Source of the DNA: Schistosoma haematobium
Taxonomy: Eukaryota > Platyhelminthes > Trematoda > Strigeidida > Schistosomatidae
Reading direction: 5' to 3'
NCBI RefSeq assembly: GCF_000699445.3
Contig: NC_067202.1
Location: 15,653,924-15,717,923 of the forward strand
DNA length: 64,000 bases
Position 1 is the stretch's first letter, and each line of letters begins with the position of its first letter. This document shows positions 13,401-29,000 of this stretch, in pieces. The position numbers were made by a program, and so were the translations under genes. The notes beneath the pieces are model-generated. The model did no database searches, had not been told where the DNA came from, and saw only the letters and a program-made list of their open reading frames with translations.

Positions 13401-16400
13401 TTAGAGAAAAGGTATTGGGTTTGAGTACCGGTGTGAACATCAACAGTCGAATGTAAGCACACTCAGTTGACGAGTCCCAAAAAGAACGAAAGGTGAATCT
13501 CGGATTCCACTGCTAGCCACTATCCAACTACTTCACAAAACATGAGACTAAATGGCAATATAGAGGTAATCCGTTCAAGGTGTAAATAAGATCAAAAGAG
13601 TCTGATCAATCGTAGATATTAACATCAACAACGGGAAGACACAAACACTTACGAATGAGTTACTTATTACAGTATTCAGAAGTAAAAGTACATATCAGAA
13701 AACATGAAAGACGCTTCACACAGAGAAAGGGTTTGATTATCTCCGAATTTACGAGTGAACAACTTACTTCACACCGTTTAATTGTACGCTCGGATTCATC
13801 ACGTTGACGAGTCATACGTACAATCATTTCTTCCAAACGTGATCGAGTGTCACGTAAACGACCAAGTTCAGCATCCCCTTGAGTTAATTGACGTTCTAAT
13901 GCAGATAGATCGTTTGTTTCTTTGGAACTATCGGTTGATAGTCGTTTGTGTCTAGATTCACAACTATAATTGGCTTCATGAAGTTTTTTCACTTGTACAA
14001 TATCTGCCATTATTCTACCTGAAAGTGGACGACCTCCACCACCTGACATTGCACCAGATACTTCAATAACTTGTCCCTGAAAAAGGAAAGAAGTCGAGAC
14101 AGAAAAAAAACAAAACAGCATACTTTACAAATATTCAATAACAAGTAGCCAATTAATAAACTCATTTTTCACTAGCTACTATGGTATGGGCCACAATCGA
14201 CTTGTGTAAGGGCTAACGATACTATCAGATCGCCTGAAACGAAGTAAGCAGAACGAAGTTCGAACCCCGGACTTGGTTGGAGAAAGTCAAACGGCTTAAT
14301 TGCTCAGAAAGATATTATGAAAAACTTTTTAACTGTAAAGTGTATCGGGAGTATTTACAGTACGCTGATTGGAAGTAATGACTAGTAATCTCACTCTTGA
14401 TTAAGTTCCCAATATCATGCTAAGCATTAGCTGAGTAATCTAAAAAACCAATTGTAAGAATTTTGGTGATAACCTATAAACACTCAACGCTCAACACTGT
14501 GGATCAAGATATTCAAGTGATATACAAAATATACGGGATGTTGGTTTTGTGGAACAAGAGGGTAAATAATAAAATAGGTATGTTAAAGAACACAATACAA
14601 GTAGAAAACGATTAATATGATTTACGTTCATTCTGTGAATACAGTACACTGTAGGAGTCGGATGGAAGAAAGCTAGATGTTCCCAAACCAAGACGTGGTA
14701 TCAGTTCAAAAAGTAATTGGTGATTAGATTGAACGACGTAGATAGATGCAGACTACCTAGTTAGCGTCCGTGTGATTGTTACAAGTATTTAAAGAATTTG
14801 AATGACACGGCTCACAATTGTTCGAAACGGCGTAGTTGCACTCAATCATTGTCTTCCCTTAGATCCTGAACCTTGAAATCGGTCTTTCTTGATACCAAAT
14901 CTTGCTTACTACTACAGTGGATATTTACTATTTCTATTATTATGCAATCACCGGTTATATATGAAGACACTGAATTTTACAATGTACAGGAAGGTATGAT
15001 GTGAGTAACAAGACATAGTAAATAAAACAAATTTTATTTCATTGTACGATGTTGTGCATTAATTGACTCTCTAAGCTCTTCCACTCAGTCATCCTAAGGT
15101 CAGAAAATGTTTCGCATGAAAACTTTAGGAAATTGAGGTTACTATCCACTTCTGTCAATTTAACCAGTATTTTCTGACCATCAAGATAATGATCATTAGT
15201 TTTCGCTGAGTTCGTCTCATTTCTCATTCATAGTTAGTCGGAGTGAGCTTCCAACCATTCATTCATTAAGTTTGATAGAATCCAGAAATTCACTAGATTG
15301 ATCTATAACATGTTAGAGTCCTTACCACTGGCCTATACAGTAAACTGAGTACTTCTTTAAACCAAATCAAGGTCCTAGTCGTTCTCATACATTGATAACT
15401 GTTTAAATGACTTCTCCGTCAACAAAAATCTCATTTTGGAAGCGAAAACTGTGAAAAGAACATTGATTATCCTAAGTATCTTCTACAAAGATAATAAAAA
15501 TATGATGTATCTATGAAATTCGTCAAGGGTCAACAAGGCAGTTAGTTTCAATGCTTATGTTTAAAATTGATTAAACTTAGAAACAAGTACTTGTACCTAT
15601 AATATTTTGGAATACAATCACTAATCCAAAAATATATCTACTTATCCGGGATCAACCTGGCAATCACTAAAGACCTGTTGTTGAGTGAGTAGAAGGTAAC
15701 GAAAACATATCAGATTAGATCTTGAAAATTACAAAAAAACTGCATAGATAAATGAAATCTTACTTGAAGAGTAACAACGCGATAACGTTGTTGTTGACCA
15801 AAAGCAACTTTTGTAGCTGCATTTAAATTTTCTGTTACTAAAGTATCTCTTAAAGCGAAATAAAATGCTGGTTTCACATTGGAATCAACTGTTTGAATTA
15901 AATCGTATAAACGTTCCACTTGAAATGATACTTTAGGCATATTAAATGGAATTGAAGATTTTTCCGCCCATTTTTTCATTTTATCCAGAGCTAGAAAATA
16001 AATACATAAAACACAGTTAATCCTAGAGAAAATGTTCTCTTAAAATGATAAAGAACTAAATTAATGAACGTAGATTTAATAGTGAAATATGTCTTAAGCG
16101 TTAATTGGTTGTCAAATTACATAAGGTTATCAATACGTACAAATATTGTTGATGGCGAATCAATCAATTGATGAAGTTGTGAATCTTCACTGGTTGAAGT
16201 AGTAAGGATATGTTCAACAATCATCTACCTCGATGGGGAATGTTGGTCAGTATGAGTTCACTGGAAGAAACAGGGACCGTCAAATTAAAATGAGACAGCA
16301 TTTCATGAAGTCACTGACTATTGGTCTAAGCCGTGTAGATAGAGATGCAGACAATCTAGTTAATATTCGTGTGATAACTGCGATCAGTGGTTGGATACGG

Positions 16401-19400
16401 GTGATATTATTCACATCTAGATGAATTTATATTTTATCTTCCTCTAGATCTTAAGCGCCAGTATTCTTCCAAAAGTATCTTTTCATTTTGTCTTTCTGAA
16501 TTATTTTCTCAATACTTAGTCTTTCTCATTACTGCTTCTACTATATCACTTCGATTCCTTCGCTACTCGCCCTATTATATGGTATGACAACCTAAGCTAG
16601 AGTACACATCTGTTAGACTCTATGTTCCACTGTCTTGTGGATTAAACCTTTAAGTCAAAGGCTTCGGGGGTGGCTCCTTAAGAAAACCACTTGCATCGGT
16701 TTGGGCGCCTGACCAATATCCAAGCTCACACAAATTGAAAGATTGATGTGGTGCACATATATTTGTTTTCTCCTTCTACCAATGTTTGTGTGTTCAAATA
16801 AATAAATATTAAGTAAACTGTCAAGAATTTCAAGCAATCAATCAGTATTACCTATAAAAGTAGTTTGTCCTAGATTATTCTGTTTCAGAAAATTCACCGC
16901 TTTCTGAGCTGTATCCAAGGTATCTGTGACAATATGATCTAAAGCTCCACATGCTGTTGAAATTGCAATATCATAACGTGATGGAATTGCACCTAAATCA
17001 CCAAGTCTACCAAGAATTCCAGTCAATGTTCCAGAACGTTTTGCTTCAAGTAGAGCATTCAACATACGATTTCTTGAATTATCCGCCTGTTTGCAAGAAC
17101 AAAACAACAAAGAAAATATTGAACACATGGGAGAACAAGGTCAACGACAATATAAAACTATTGATAATTCGAAATGATCAGTATAACACTAACAAGATAT
17201 TAATCTATAGTATGTGTGACACATAGTGTAGCCGATCAATGATCTTTATAACATTTTAATGAAAATGATCATTTGAAAATAAATTTGTTGGATGTTGTAT
17301 AACATGAGGCATGGTAAAACTTGATCATATAAGAAAACGAGGATATTAATCAAAAGAATAAGGAAAGAATGACTTGTGGAAGTGAGTAGAACTTCCCTGA
17401 CAGTGGCTGTAAACGCTTGGTCATGTGAGAGCATTTGGAGAGGGAGAACTGACTCTCGCCACCCTCGGTCGTACCACAGCACAAAAACTTAGGTTTAAAT
17501 CTAAACGGATCAACTTGTATGTATTTTTATAGTAAGATGAATTACATTAATGAAATTTAAAACACGATTGTAGTAGAGTTTGAATTGGCATCTCAAGTCA
17601 AATTTATAAATATAAGTAGTACGTGCTTCGTTGAGAAAAAAATTACATTGTATAGGTGGCTACGCTGAAAATATGGAGATCCATTGAGAACAACAACATT
17701 GAAACCAGATGGGAGGGTCGCGAGATTTATTACGTAATATGTCTATACAAGGCTCATTATGAGAAAATCTATGATGATGGTTAACAGTCGGAAACCGAAA
17801 TTCTGAGATTGAAAGTTTGCTTTTAGTTTAAAACGGCGAGACTATGATTTATGGATGAACCAATCAGATTTGGAATATCAAGGCTTGGACTTTGGCGCGG
17901 AATCCATTCCCATCCATTTGGTTAAACACCATTTTGGAATTATAGCTGATATCAGTTGGTGGTGAAAACCTTGAATTTAATCCCTAACCATCAACTGTAA
18001 ATCATAATCCAAACTCCTCGTGCTGGTTTATAAACCTCATTTAGTCCTAGTTAGTAGGCATGTACTGTAGCGTCGCTCCATAAATTATAGCCTCACCTTT
18101 AAAACTACTAACAGAACCATGAAAAGGAAAATAATGACTGATATTAATAAACGATGTTATAACACATACTAATGAAGCAGTTGGACAATTTGAGAATTAC
18201 AATGCTTTGAATATGATTACAACACTTTGGTCATATTCAGTCACGACTACGATTTCTATCGACTATATACAGTTTATAAAAAACAACAGAGAATCATAAT
18301 CCAACTTATGGTGACCACAATCAAAACTGTCTTAATTTTCTTTTTACCTGAAGAGCTGATTTTGACTCTGTCAACTTGCTACGTAAATCATTTAGTTCTT
18401 TTGTCAGATCAGCTTCATGTGTTTTCACTTCAGCTAGATCACGTGTAGCTGATGCTAATGCCATCTCTAAATTGCCTTTATTTCCTCCACTTCCCGAAGA
18501 TGATAATTGTTTTTTTGCATCAGCTAATTCTTGTTCTCTCTCTTTAAGTTTACTTTGAGTTGATTGCATACTTTTCTTTGCTGTTTCCATACGTTCTAAT
18601 TCTCTTCGTTGGCCAGCCATCATAAGATCATATTGTTGACGCTCCAGTGTTAGTTTACTTGTAATTTGATCAGCTTCTGTTTGCAAAGGAGCCAACATGG
18701 ATTCACTTTCTTCAACTTTAATTCGTAAAGGTGCAGATTCTTTAGACAGATTATCAGCTGTTTCCTACACCAATAAACAATTTAATATAACAATCACATC
18801 ACATCACATGAAATTATGAAAACAGAGAGAAAGAAAACCGTCCTAAACCTGGGATTGGTTTAGTCATAAAAAGCAAGTTTTATAAAGGATGATGAGTTCT
18901 GAGATAGTTTTCCGAAAAGAAAGCAACAATTTTAGAACAGTTATATTTGAGTATGTCCAAGGATGAAAAACGTTATAAACTGATTTTTAAAAAGTCGACT
19001 ATTTTTTCGTAGCCGTTACCTAAATGTGGTAGTCAAGCTTGCCAATCGTGATGACCCAATGGAGCTACATTGACTGTATGTCTTATACCATGCTAAGTAG
19101 ATCAGTTGGTGAAAGATAAGACTAAAAGTAGCAACCTGAGGTGCGAAAGTGAAATGATACTGCCGACTGTACAAGGGTTCGACGGTAGTAAGGTGAATAA
19201 CCTCCACAGAAATGCAGCCTCCCCACAATGGAAGAGATTAGAAAAGATTTGCCCTACACGTGTCACACCCTACGTTAACTCATGGATTTTAGTCTCAGGA
19301 AGTAAGGGCTTTAAAGATGGGGTTAACTATTCCTAAAACACCCAACAAATGGCACGTGTGATAGGCCTTAAGCAAATATCCCATGGCCTTTGTGGTCACG

Positions 19401-22400
19401 CTTCTAGGTCCTTAAGACATCTATTAATCTAGTTTTCTTTTCAAGTCCCTCAATAATTATCCTCTCACAGTTTGGGGGAGCTGGGAAATGATAACTTTCT
19501 TCATACATCAAACAGTACCCGAGATCATCTTGCCAACAAATAAACCCCGTTATCACTTTCAAATATGTTTACTATGACTAAAACAGTTAGCCTTTAACTT
19601 CATATACCCACTCTTGATCACAAAGGTCAAAAGATTCAATAAGATTGACAGTTAATGATTCTTCGAAAGGTTTTATGTTTCAACATGATCTTCAGAATGT
19701 TATCCCACTACTATGCTGAGGAATTTCCGATGTATTTGTGATTGAATAACGAGGCAGACTACGACCAACTAAGTATATTTGAGAAACACTTGTTTAAAAT
19801 TACTTTGATGATAACCTTTTTTCTTAGTAACCAGTTTACTGGATGACTGCAAACCCTGATTGTAGTTCCAAGTGTTCATGTATGGTTTGTTCTGTGTTTA
19901 ACAGAGACTTACAAATATCAAAGATTATTAGATTTTAAAAGTAGACTGATCATAGTTACAAAAAACCGGGAAATCGATATGTCTACTGACGAAACAATCA
20001 GACACTCCACTGGGACTGTGGAAATTTTTGTGAAGCAACAAAGACGTAACAATGCATTATAACAAACAAATAATGAGACTGGAAAAGCTTTACGCATTGC
20101 CTCCTTGAAATGCATGAGTATTTGGCTGATCACATCTGAAGAGAAAGAAACATTAGTATTGGATAGTAGTTTTCAACTATAACTACAAAATAGTTCCAGG
20201 TTGAGAAAAAAACAATTCTTGAAGGTACTCATATCCAGCCTATACAGAATTGATGAAGAAACTTGCCTTATAAACTTCTTCATGTTTCTTTTTAGCTTCT
20301 TCAAATTCTGCTAATTGTTTCTTAATTGCTTCACGACGAGCATCTGCTTCTCCAGGTAATCGTTCTAACTCTTCTAACTTAGTTCGTTCTACTTGAATTG
20401 CTTTAGCCAAACGACGTGCTAAAGTTTTTGTATGTGCATGTTCATCACGCAGTTGTCCATCTTGAGCTTCAAATTCAGCAAATTTTGCTTTCCCATCACG
20501 ATGTCTTATTTGCAATTGAGCATGACGTTGAGTAAGCTCATCACGATCAGATTCTAATCGCTTAATTTGTCGAGTTTTTTCACGTACCTGACTTGATAAA
20601 TTCTAAAAAAACAGGTGAAAACATGAAGTACATCGGTGGTTAATACCGTCGTAGCTTTGTGACAAAATACAATTATAACTCATTGCAATAAAAAATGAAT
20701 GTGAATAATAATAATTCATTAACTTAGATAATGGCCTCTGAAAAACTATCAGAAAAAGGAGATACTAAACATTTCTTTCGACTAACATAATTATCAGAAA
20801 ACCTAAGACCTAGAACCTAATAATAATGCCCTACCCACAAGACATCGAGCACTTAACCATTGAAGTAGCAAAAACAATTAAAGGTTATTTTCCTGTAGAA
20901 ATCGGATATAAATAAATATATCCCAACTAAGGCTGAAAACTATGAAATCAAATGGTCCTAGAAATAACATAAACTGCCGACTAACTTGCACTAAATGAAT
21001 AACATTATGATAAGTGTTTGAAGTAAACAGATGATCTTAACAATTCTAAAGTTATGAAACATGGTTGTATTCGTCAAAGTGAGCTCAGTTGGGATATCAC
21101 TGAGATTTACAAAGCACTACTGAACGGACTTATCATCCTAGAATAGGACTCTACAGAAGTGTGCATCCATAATTCTCTTGAAAGTCGGACTCACCATCTT
21201 AAAGTCTCATGGCGAGCACATAATTATTAGACCACTAGGTTATCATACAACAGTACACATTTATAATTGAAATCAATCTAAAATATCTGATTATACCTTG
21301 ATTGAAATCGATTTGAGACAAATACTATCTACAAATTAAACCAATCTCCATAAAATCCTATCCTCAAACCAATTTCTCGATATATATAATTACAATATGA
21401 ATGGAGTAAATGCATAGTTTGTCAATTTTGTCGGCTTTAACTATTTAGCTATGAATTCAAAACTTATCAAACCTAATATGGTCTGGACGTTTTGTATATC
21501 ATGATCGATACAGAACTAAATTCTTGCCGTAGAATCCAATAACCTAGAGATATTTTTCTGAGGTTAAAGATGATAAGCTTGGTCGATTATGAACATCAGT
21601 TTAAGGCCAAATGATAAGAGAGAAATGCTAGTGGGTGCACATTGTCAGTCATGATTTGACTAGAGGAAGATAGATATACTCCATTAGTTTTAGGTCTCGT
21701 TTCTCCTATTCAATCTGGTTTGTTTTACTTAAATTAGCTAGGTGGGTTTGAATACAGGAAACTTGTGTATCACCAATAGTCGGTCACAACGTAGAACCTG
21801 GTATGTATGTACGTAGGTTCAAGTTGCTATACCCCTTTTGCAAAGAAAGATGAATTTGACAGACCAAATCCCAGAATAGTAGAGATAGTAATAGTATCAG
21901 TGGTAATAGAGAGGATTAGGTACCGAAGATACGATTCAAGAATATAAAAGTTAGTGAAATTAAAAAAAAGTTATAAGGAATTCAGAATTTGGAGGAAGAC
22001 AATGAATGGATGCACCTGAGCCATTGTAAACGATTTTGAGCGATGTCATTAAAAGTCTCTAACCACTGGTTACGATAATCACGTAAACTCCAAACAGATA
22101 GTGTATACTTATTTACAGGGTTCAGATCAATTGCCAATGACTTCATGAACTGATGCCATGTTAACTCGCCTACGCCACAAATGACGCAAGGAGGCTAAAG
22201 CCGATCAAGCCTTCTAAATCTGTGCCGAGATTTCATCAGACACCAGAAACTCCATCATTAATTCAAGTGCTGACGCAAAGCAATCTTAAAGAAACATTTT
22301 ACACTTTGAGGAAGACGATAGCATCCCAAATATCCTTGTATTGTTGCGTAAGGCGGTCAGATGACTGTAATTTGTCAGCGCCTTCACCAAACAGAACTAT

Positions 22401-25400
22401 ACCATCTGCGTGTTCCACGTCAACAGATGAGTCTCCTGGTAACAGATCAACCACAGAAAAGTCAGACGACGAAATTATCTCTAAGAGTACATCTATGACA
22501 AAGCTAAATAAAAAAAAGACGAAAGCGAGTAACCCTGACAAACACCAATCGAAGTAAGCAGTTCCTATAACAGTTCGCTATAAGCTTTGACTTGACCAGT
22601 GATGTTCGAGTAGAGAACCTGTACAAGGTTATTGTATTTCTTTAGTTTACCTATCAATGACAGACACTACCACAGAATCTCACAATCAACAAAGTCAAAC
22701 GTCTCCGTAAGGTTAAGAAATAATACAACTATATCATTAACATAATTCAACACATTATAATTGATATATTTCATAGTAATATTTGTATAATAATAAGATG
22801 ATTTATTGACTTTATTTAAACACATAAATATTGGTAGAAGGAAGCACCAAATAGTTATGCGCCACATATATCATTCGATTTATGTGAGCGCTGAGATACT
22901 ACCCGGATGCCAAAACCGAAACAGGTGGTTTTCTTAGGGAGCCATACTCGAAGCATTCGATCTAAAGGTCTAATCCACAAAGCAGTGGGACAACATTAGG
23001 AGATGCAGTACCACAATAGTTCGTGACCAACAATTGGTTCACATGCCATTTGTTCCTTTAAGATCCTGAAGCCCATGTTCACCATTGATTTGGAATCAGG
23101 GTTTTCCAACTCCCCTGTGTGAACCCTTGGTGTTCACCAATCCGGTTAAAGCCCTCGCCGAACATTCTCTTTTCATCCTCTCAATTTCGTAAACAAACAA
23201 CACCTCCATCGCGAGAAAGCAGTGAGTAGGACTTTCCTGACAGTGATTGTATGCACATGACCATGTTAGTCAGTCAGTCAGTCAGTAACAACGTAGAACT
23301 TCGTACGTACGTACATCAGTTCGAGTTGCCACACCACATTAGCACAGCGATGCAGTTGTCCATTCAAATCCCGTAGAGGTAGAGATAGTAAAAGTATAAG
23401 CAGTAATCGGAAACATTAGGGTTTGAAGATGTTATCTCAGAGGCTGAGACTTGTGTTCTGGACTCAACTGGCTGGGCTAGACAGGGAAGCAGGGCCAATC
23501 GTGACTTAAGGTCGTCCTTACGTGTTTTACGTGTCATTGATCCGATCGATATAAATGCTGCGCGTCTAATCTGCAATCGACACGCTACAACAATTGGCGA
23601 CGGCGTAGAGAGAATTTTGAACCCTGTAATTGGACGAGATTCAGCCTAATTAATTTGACCAATCAGCATCCAGATTTATCATCGGTGTCCTTGGGAGACA
23701 TCGGTTGCTAGTTAATCATACGGTATTTCTCATTACTGTGCTGATTCAGAAAATGGTCACCTCTCCCGATGATCAATTGCAGTTACTACTTGACCGCCAA
23801 CAGCAGCGTTTCAGAAAGAGCCAGTTAAATGTTTTGGACAATTTACGCACACAACTGCTAAATCTCCCATGTTTCGGAGATGTGACAGAACTTGATGACT
23901 TAATTTCTCATTTGCATACTGAACTGGAAAATGACTGCAGAATGTATGAGTGTGCCAATAAAAGCCTCTATGAATCCCTGACGAGCAGTAAAACAAACGA
24001 AGCAGTCGTTCATGATCCGTCCAGTGGTCCAGAAATGTCCGTTTCAGAGACATGCCCTGTCGTGGGCTTAAGTCCCATTGCGTCCGAAACACTATGTACA
24101 GACACTGGATTGTCCAGACCACAGGAAGACGATGTCATATTAAATGCTCATAAATGTATTGCAGTACCCGTCCACAAAGAAACAGAAATTTATATTGAAT
24201 CAACTTATCCAGTTTCTAATGACGGTGTACCAGATATGGGTTCTGATAATAATGCACATAATTGTGATGAAATTTCTCACAAAAATGAGGAAAATATATC
24301 GACTGAGTCAAATGATGGTCAAAGATGTAATTTAATTTTGCTCGATGTTGATTTTCCTAATGACTCATTATCCGCTGATGAGATTCTTAATGAATTTGAA
24401 AATAATGCTTCAGAAGAACCAAACTCTGACCTCAAATCAAAAATCGTTCATTACCATCTAGTCATTTCTAGTGGATTCTACATTCAATGCGAGAAACATG
24501 TTTTAAACAAAGTCGAATTAATTGTAACTTGGGGATATGAGGACCCAACACTATTTCGCGGGGGAGGATGGACGCGGAAAAATTTAAAATCCGGATATCA
24601 ACTCCGGATCTTCAAAAAAAAAAGGGAGGTGTTAGGATGTGCAGAAAAATATACCAATAATTATCATGTTAAGTCTAATGATGTCCTTGGACTTTAAATG
24701 GACATTCCCTGTTCGTCAATATTTATTTCACTTGTTAAATATCGTACAAATGTTGTTTTCTATTTTATGGTACTATGTGGTTAGTTTGGTTGGTATATAA
24801 ACAGAGTATGTCTGAAATATAATGATTCATAACTCAGAGGCTGAGACTTGCGTTCTGGACTCAACTGGCTGGGATAGACAGCGAAGCAGGGCTAATCGGG
24901 ACTCTAGGTAGTTCGTGTGTGTCATCTATCCGATCGATAAATACGCTGCTGCCCTCTAATCAGCAGTCCACCCGTTGTGGTGCGTGGCTGCAGATAGGAG
25001 CGAAGCGTACTATCGATCAGATCAATGGCACACACGAACGCATACGTAACACGTGTCCCAGCCATCTCAACTGATGAAGTTTCAACACTTCATCAATTGA
25101 TTTGCCATCCTTACCTAGTACCCGTTTCCTAACAACTGCATTATTTACTCGATGGTCCCAGGATATACGAGCAATGTTTCGAAGACACTTATGATCAAAT
25201 ACTAGTAAGCTACGAATATCCTCTACTCTTACCGGTCATGTTTCACTGCCATAAAGTAGGATGGAACGAACCGCTGATCAATAAACACGTCCTTTGGTTG
25301 ATAGACGGATATCTCGCCTACGCCATAAATGACGCAAGTTGACAAAAGCAAGCTAGTTGAGCCTTCTGTATCCGTGCTGAGATTTCGTCACACACCAGAC

Positions 25401-25972
25401 CACAAGGGCTTGTGAGACTTCCAAGATAAGTGAAGCAGTTGACACGCTCAATTACTTCACTCCCTATTATTAGTTCAAGTGTCGATGCAACCCAATCCTG
25501 AAGTAATATATTTTGCATCCCAAACATGCCTGCTTTGTTGCTTAGAGCGATCAGAAGACCACAACCATGTGAGAGTATATTTCAGTAAGGAGAACTGACA
25601 AATAAAATGATCAACAAATAACAAAACTAATAATGATAACACCATTCATTCATTCATTACTTACTTCAGTTTCTTTTTGTGTATTCATTAATTTCTCTTT
25701 AATCATTTGAATAGTATGATATTCATTGAATAAATTTTGTTGATATAATATATTTTTCATTTTAATTAATTGATTTACTAAACGTAAATAATCCATTGCT
25801 TCATTACGTACAGATTCTAATTCATCTTTTTCTTTTTCAATTAATTTTACACGTGAAAGTTTTTCCAAACGTAAATCATTTAATTTTTCAATACGATTTA
25901 TAAATATATTTAATGGTTGTTTAAATCGTGATGAACCAATTATATCCTAGATGAATTGAAAGCTTTTATATC

Positions 25973-26039
<67 letters not shown>

Positions 26040-29000
26040 TATAAAAATTAAGAAATAAATATAATATTCGGTTTGTTTGTTTTTGTTTTGTGTGTGTGTG
26101 TGTGTGTGATAAAGAAAAAAAGAAAGAAAACAACAACAACAACAAAAAACAAGTAAACAAATCATCATCTCAAAAGTAAGACAATATCTTAAAGATGATA
26201 TTTAGTTGTTGATAGTCTATGTTCACAGTCAATATTCACATAGACGCTTAGATACTATATGTAATCTAGTTCAAGTTGTTGTTATATGGTGTGGGTTCCT
26301 TATATCTATATGAGTAGTGGTAGCCCCCGAATGCCCTGGTATGGCCGAGAGTGGGATGGGACCGCCCCCTCTCGAAATGCTCTCACACGGCCATGCGTAT
26401 ACAGCCTCTGTGAGGGAAATCCTACTCACTGCCTTCTCGTGGCGGGGGTGTTGTTTACGAAAATGAGAGGACGAAAAGCGAATGTCCGGCGCTCTAACCA
26501 GATCCCAAACCAATGGTGCATATGAGCTCCAGTATCCTGAGAGAACAAGTGGCGTATGAACCAATCGTTGGTCACCGGCTACCATGGGAACGCATCTCCT
26601 CACGATACTCCACTACCTTGTGGGTCAGACCTTTAGGTTAAAGGCTCGGGGTGTAGCGCCCTAAGATAACCACCTGCTTCGGTCTGGGAACCCGGGCAAT
26701 ATCACAGACCACACACACATAGATATGGTGTGGTGCACATATATTTGGTGCCCTCTTGTACCAATATTTATGTGTTGAAATAATAATAAGTAATATAATG
26801 GTGGTCAGGTAGACTAATGTATTTCAGTAGAAGATTGAGAAGGAAACAACCGGAACAGAACACAACTGGTATGAAAATGCATGAACAATGAATTGATTTT
26901 TTGTGAAAGGAATAGTCAAGTTTGAGATGATGGATTGATATTTTGCAAATTAACTATTGACTATATGGTTCTCAGATTTTAGTGAGATATTCTGTAATTT
27001 TGTGCTCAAATACATTCGATTGTCCCCACTCGTGTTCTTCTCCACTACAGTTGTACTACAATATTGGGATGACTTGTATGTAAAGTAACAAAATGAATGG
27101 TAAAACAGATTAAAATTATCTTTTGTTTTGATTAAGCTCGTGAACCTGGAATCATTGGACGGCCGTTCTGTCCTATTGTGGTGCTCCTCAGCAATGTGCA
27201 TCCACAATCCGGCTCGCAGGATTCGAACCCAGGACCTTCCGTCTTGCACGCGAACACAACCTCTACACCACTAAGCCGGCATCCAACGGTGTTAATGGCC
27301 CTCTTAAATATTTGGACTATCTGTTCCGCCTTCAACAAGTTATCTGCTTTTTGTTTGTTTGTTTTAATACATCATTATGTCTATCAGTCGCACAACCTAT
27401 TCAGGTGGCGTTTATGAAAAGTTTACAGCCTTTCGTTATATAACTTACAAAAAAGTACAATCAGAAATATCGTAATGGCTGGCAATATACATTGAAAGGA
27501 ATGAACATTATTCACATATCGATTCCTGAACTGCTAACATCTAACTGACGATCATTCAATACTTATCTCGTCAGTATCGATCAAGAAATAAGAAGAGGAA
27601 GCTTATTGAAATGATTTATGCTGAAAATTCTGTATTGTACCGAAGATATAATATTGAATAAAGCCATTATTAATAATAATGATAAAATAATCATTGCTTC
27701 AGTAATGATAGAAATATGGCATAGGAAAGAGCATACCATGATGGAGGACACGACTTTCATGTTTTTGTGCGGAATTCAAATAGCATATATATGGGAAATA
27801 AAAATGTCTTCGTATACTACTCAAAATTTTTAAAATGACAGAGCAGAAAAACGTTTTTGCAACCATGGAGTATAAATGATAATGTTAAACCTATCAAGTG
27901 GTCTATTCTATTTCTTTAGATTGTACACAACAGGCTAATCGACATCACCTCTAAATCCTAACTTGAAACCTGGTGGTGGTACTGTATTTTATGGACGAAC
28001 TAATCAGATAGCTCCTATAATCTTTTTTTGTTCAAAATCCATTTATTAATATAAATAGAATACTTTACACTTCATTTGATGTCAGTTCATGGACCCTTAA
28101 TCTTGACCACAAATTCCCTAATTTTTAACTGGCAAAAATGTAGAGACTTAAAAATCTGTTATTTTAGGGGTTCCAGGAGGTAGATAATCTAGAATCATCC
28201 AGACGAGTATATGTATCGTTGATTTTTTCGATCTACATTGCAATATTATTGTCGTCTTTTCCATAAACTAATACATATGAAGTTATTTCAAAGATTTTGT
28301 AGTTAGTTAAAATAATGATGTAAGGATGATTAAGAAAATGTTAGGGGTACTACTACTAATGGGAATTTAATTATAATAAAACATGAAGATATATTTAATC
28401 CAAATCACATGACCTATCGTCGCACTTTACCATAACATTGTTAGTTCATTTGTTCGTACCTCTTCTTTAAGTCTGTGTGTAGAAATAGGGATTGAACTCT
28501 TGATTATTGATACAGAGTTAAGAACCTTAACAACATAGCCAAAGTTTCCTATGCTATCATAAGCTATGAAACACATGATGAACAGAGATTATCTACTAGA
28601 TGATCTGGTTAATTCTTAAGATGTGAAGACAGAATTACAAATGAGAAGGGCCATTAATTATGAAAATTCCCGCGTTTAAAACGACAAATTTTTACATAAA
28701 GAATGGACATATACCTTCCTTAGTACCGCTAACAGTTTCCGCCGGTCACACGGTAAGATAGATGAGATGCAGTCCAAGAAACGACTAAGACTAGAACGAA
28801 ATCTATAATCAAACAGAAACAGTCTATACCACTAGAAATCATTTAGTGAGCAAGTGCTTATTTAAAAAGCTTAGATGTAGCTAATAAGCAGAGTTATTAG
28901 TAGTTAATTTATATGAACCTTTGAATAATACGTAGGTCATCATTAAAAACAGAAGTTTATAGTGCATTTGTTAGTTGTAGATCAAAATAGTTCTGTTTGT

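Noticed and set aside
22222..22557. 111-codon plus-strand frame
   Set aside because: Its first part is antisense to decayed NLR-C sequence and the composition is low-complexity; not supported as a gene.
23705..24697. 330-codon frame as a host gene in an SMC4 intron
   Set aside because: It is flanked by direct LTR-like repeats, follows a primer-binding-site-like sequence and reads into the 3' LTR, so it belongs to a mobile element.
25966..26168. Open frames encoding long Ile or Leu runs
   Set aside because: Pure translation of the (TAA)n microsatellite.
27225..27300. Candidate functional tRNA gene (minus strand, intact A and B boxes)
   Set aside because: The same head recurs attached to a common body at several sites, so it is a SINE; the acceptor stem is not convincing.
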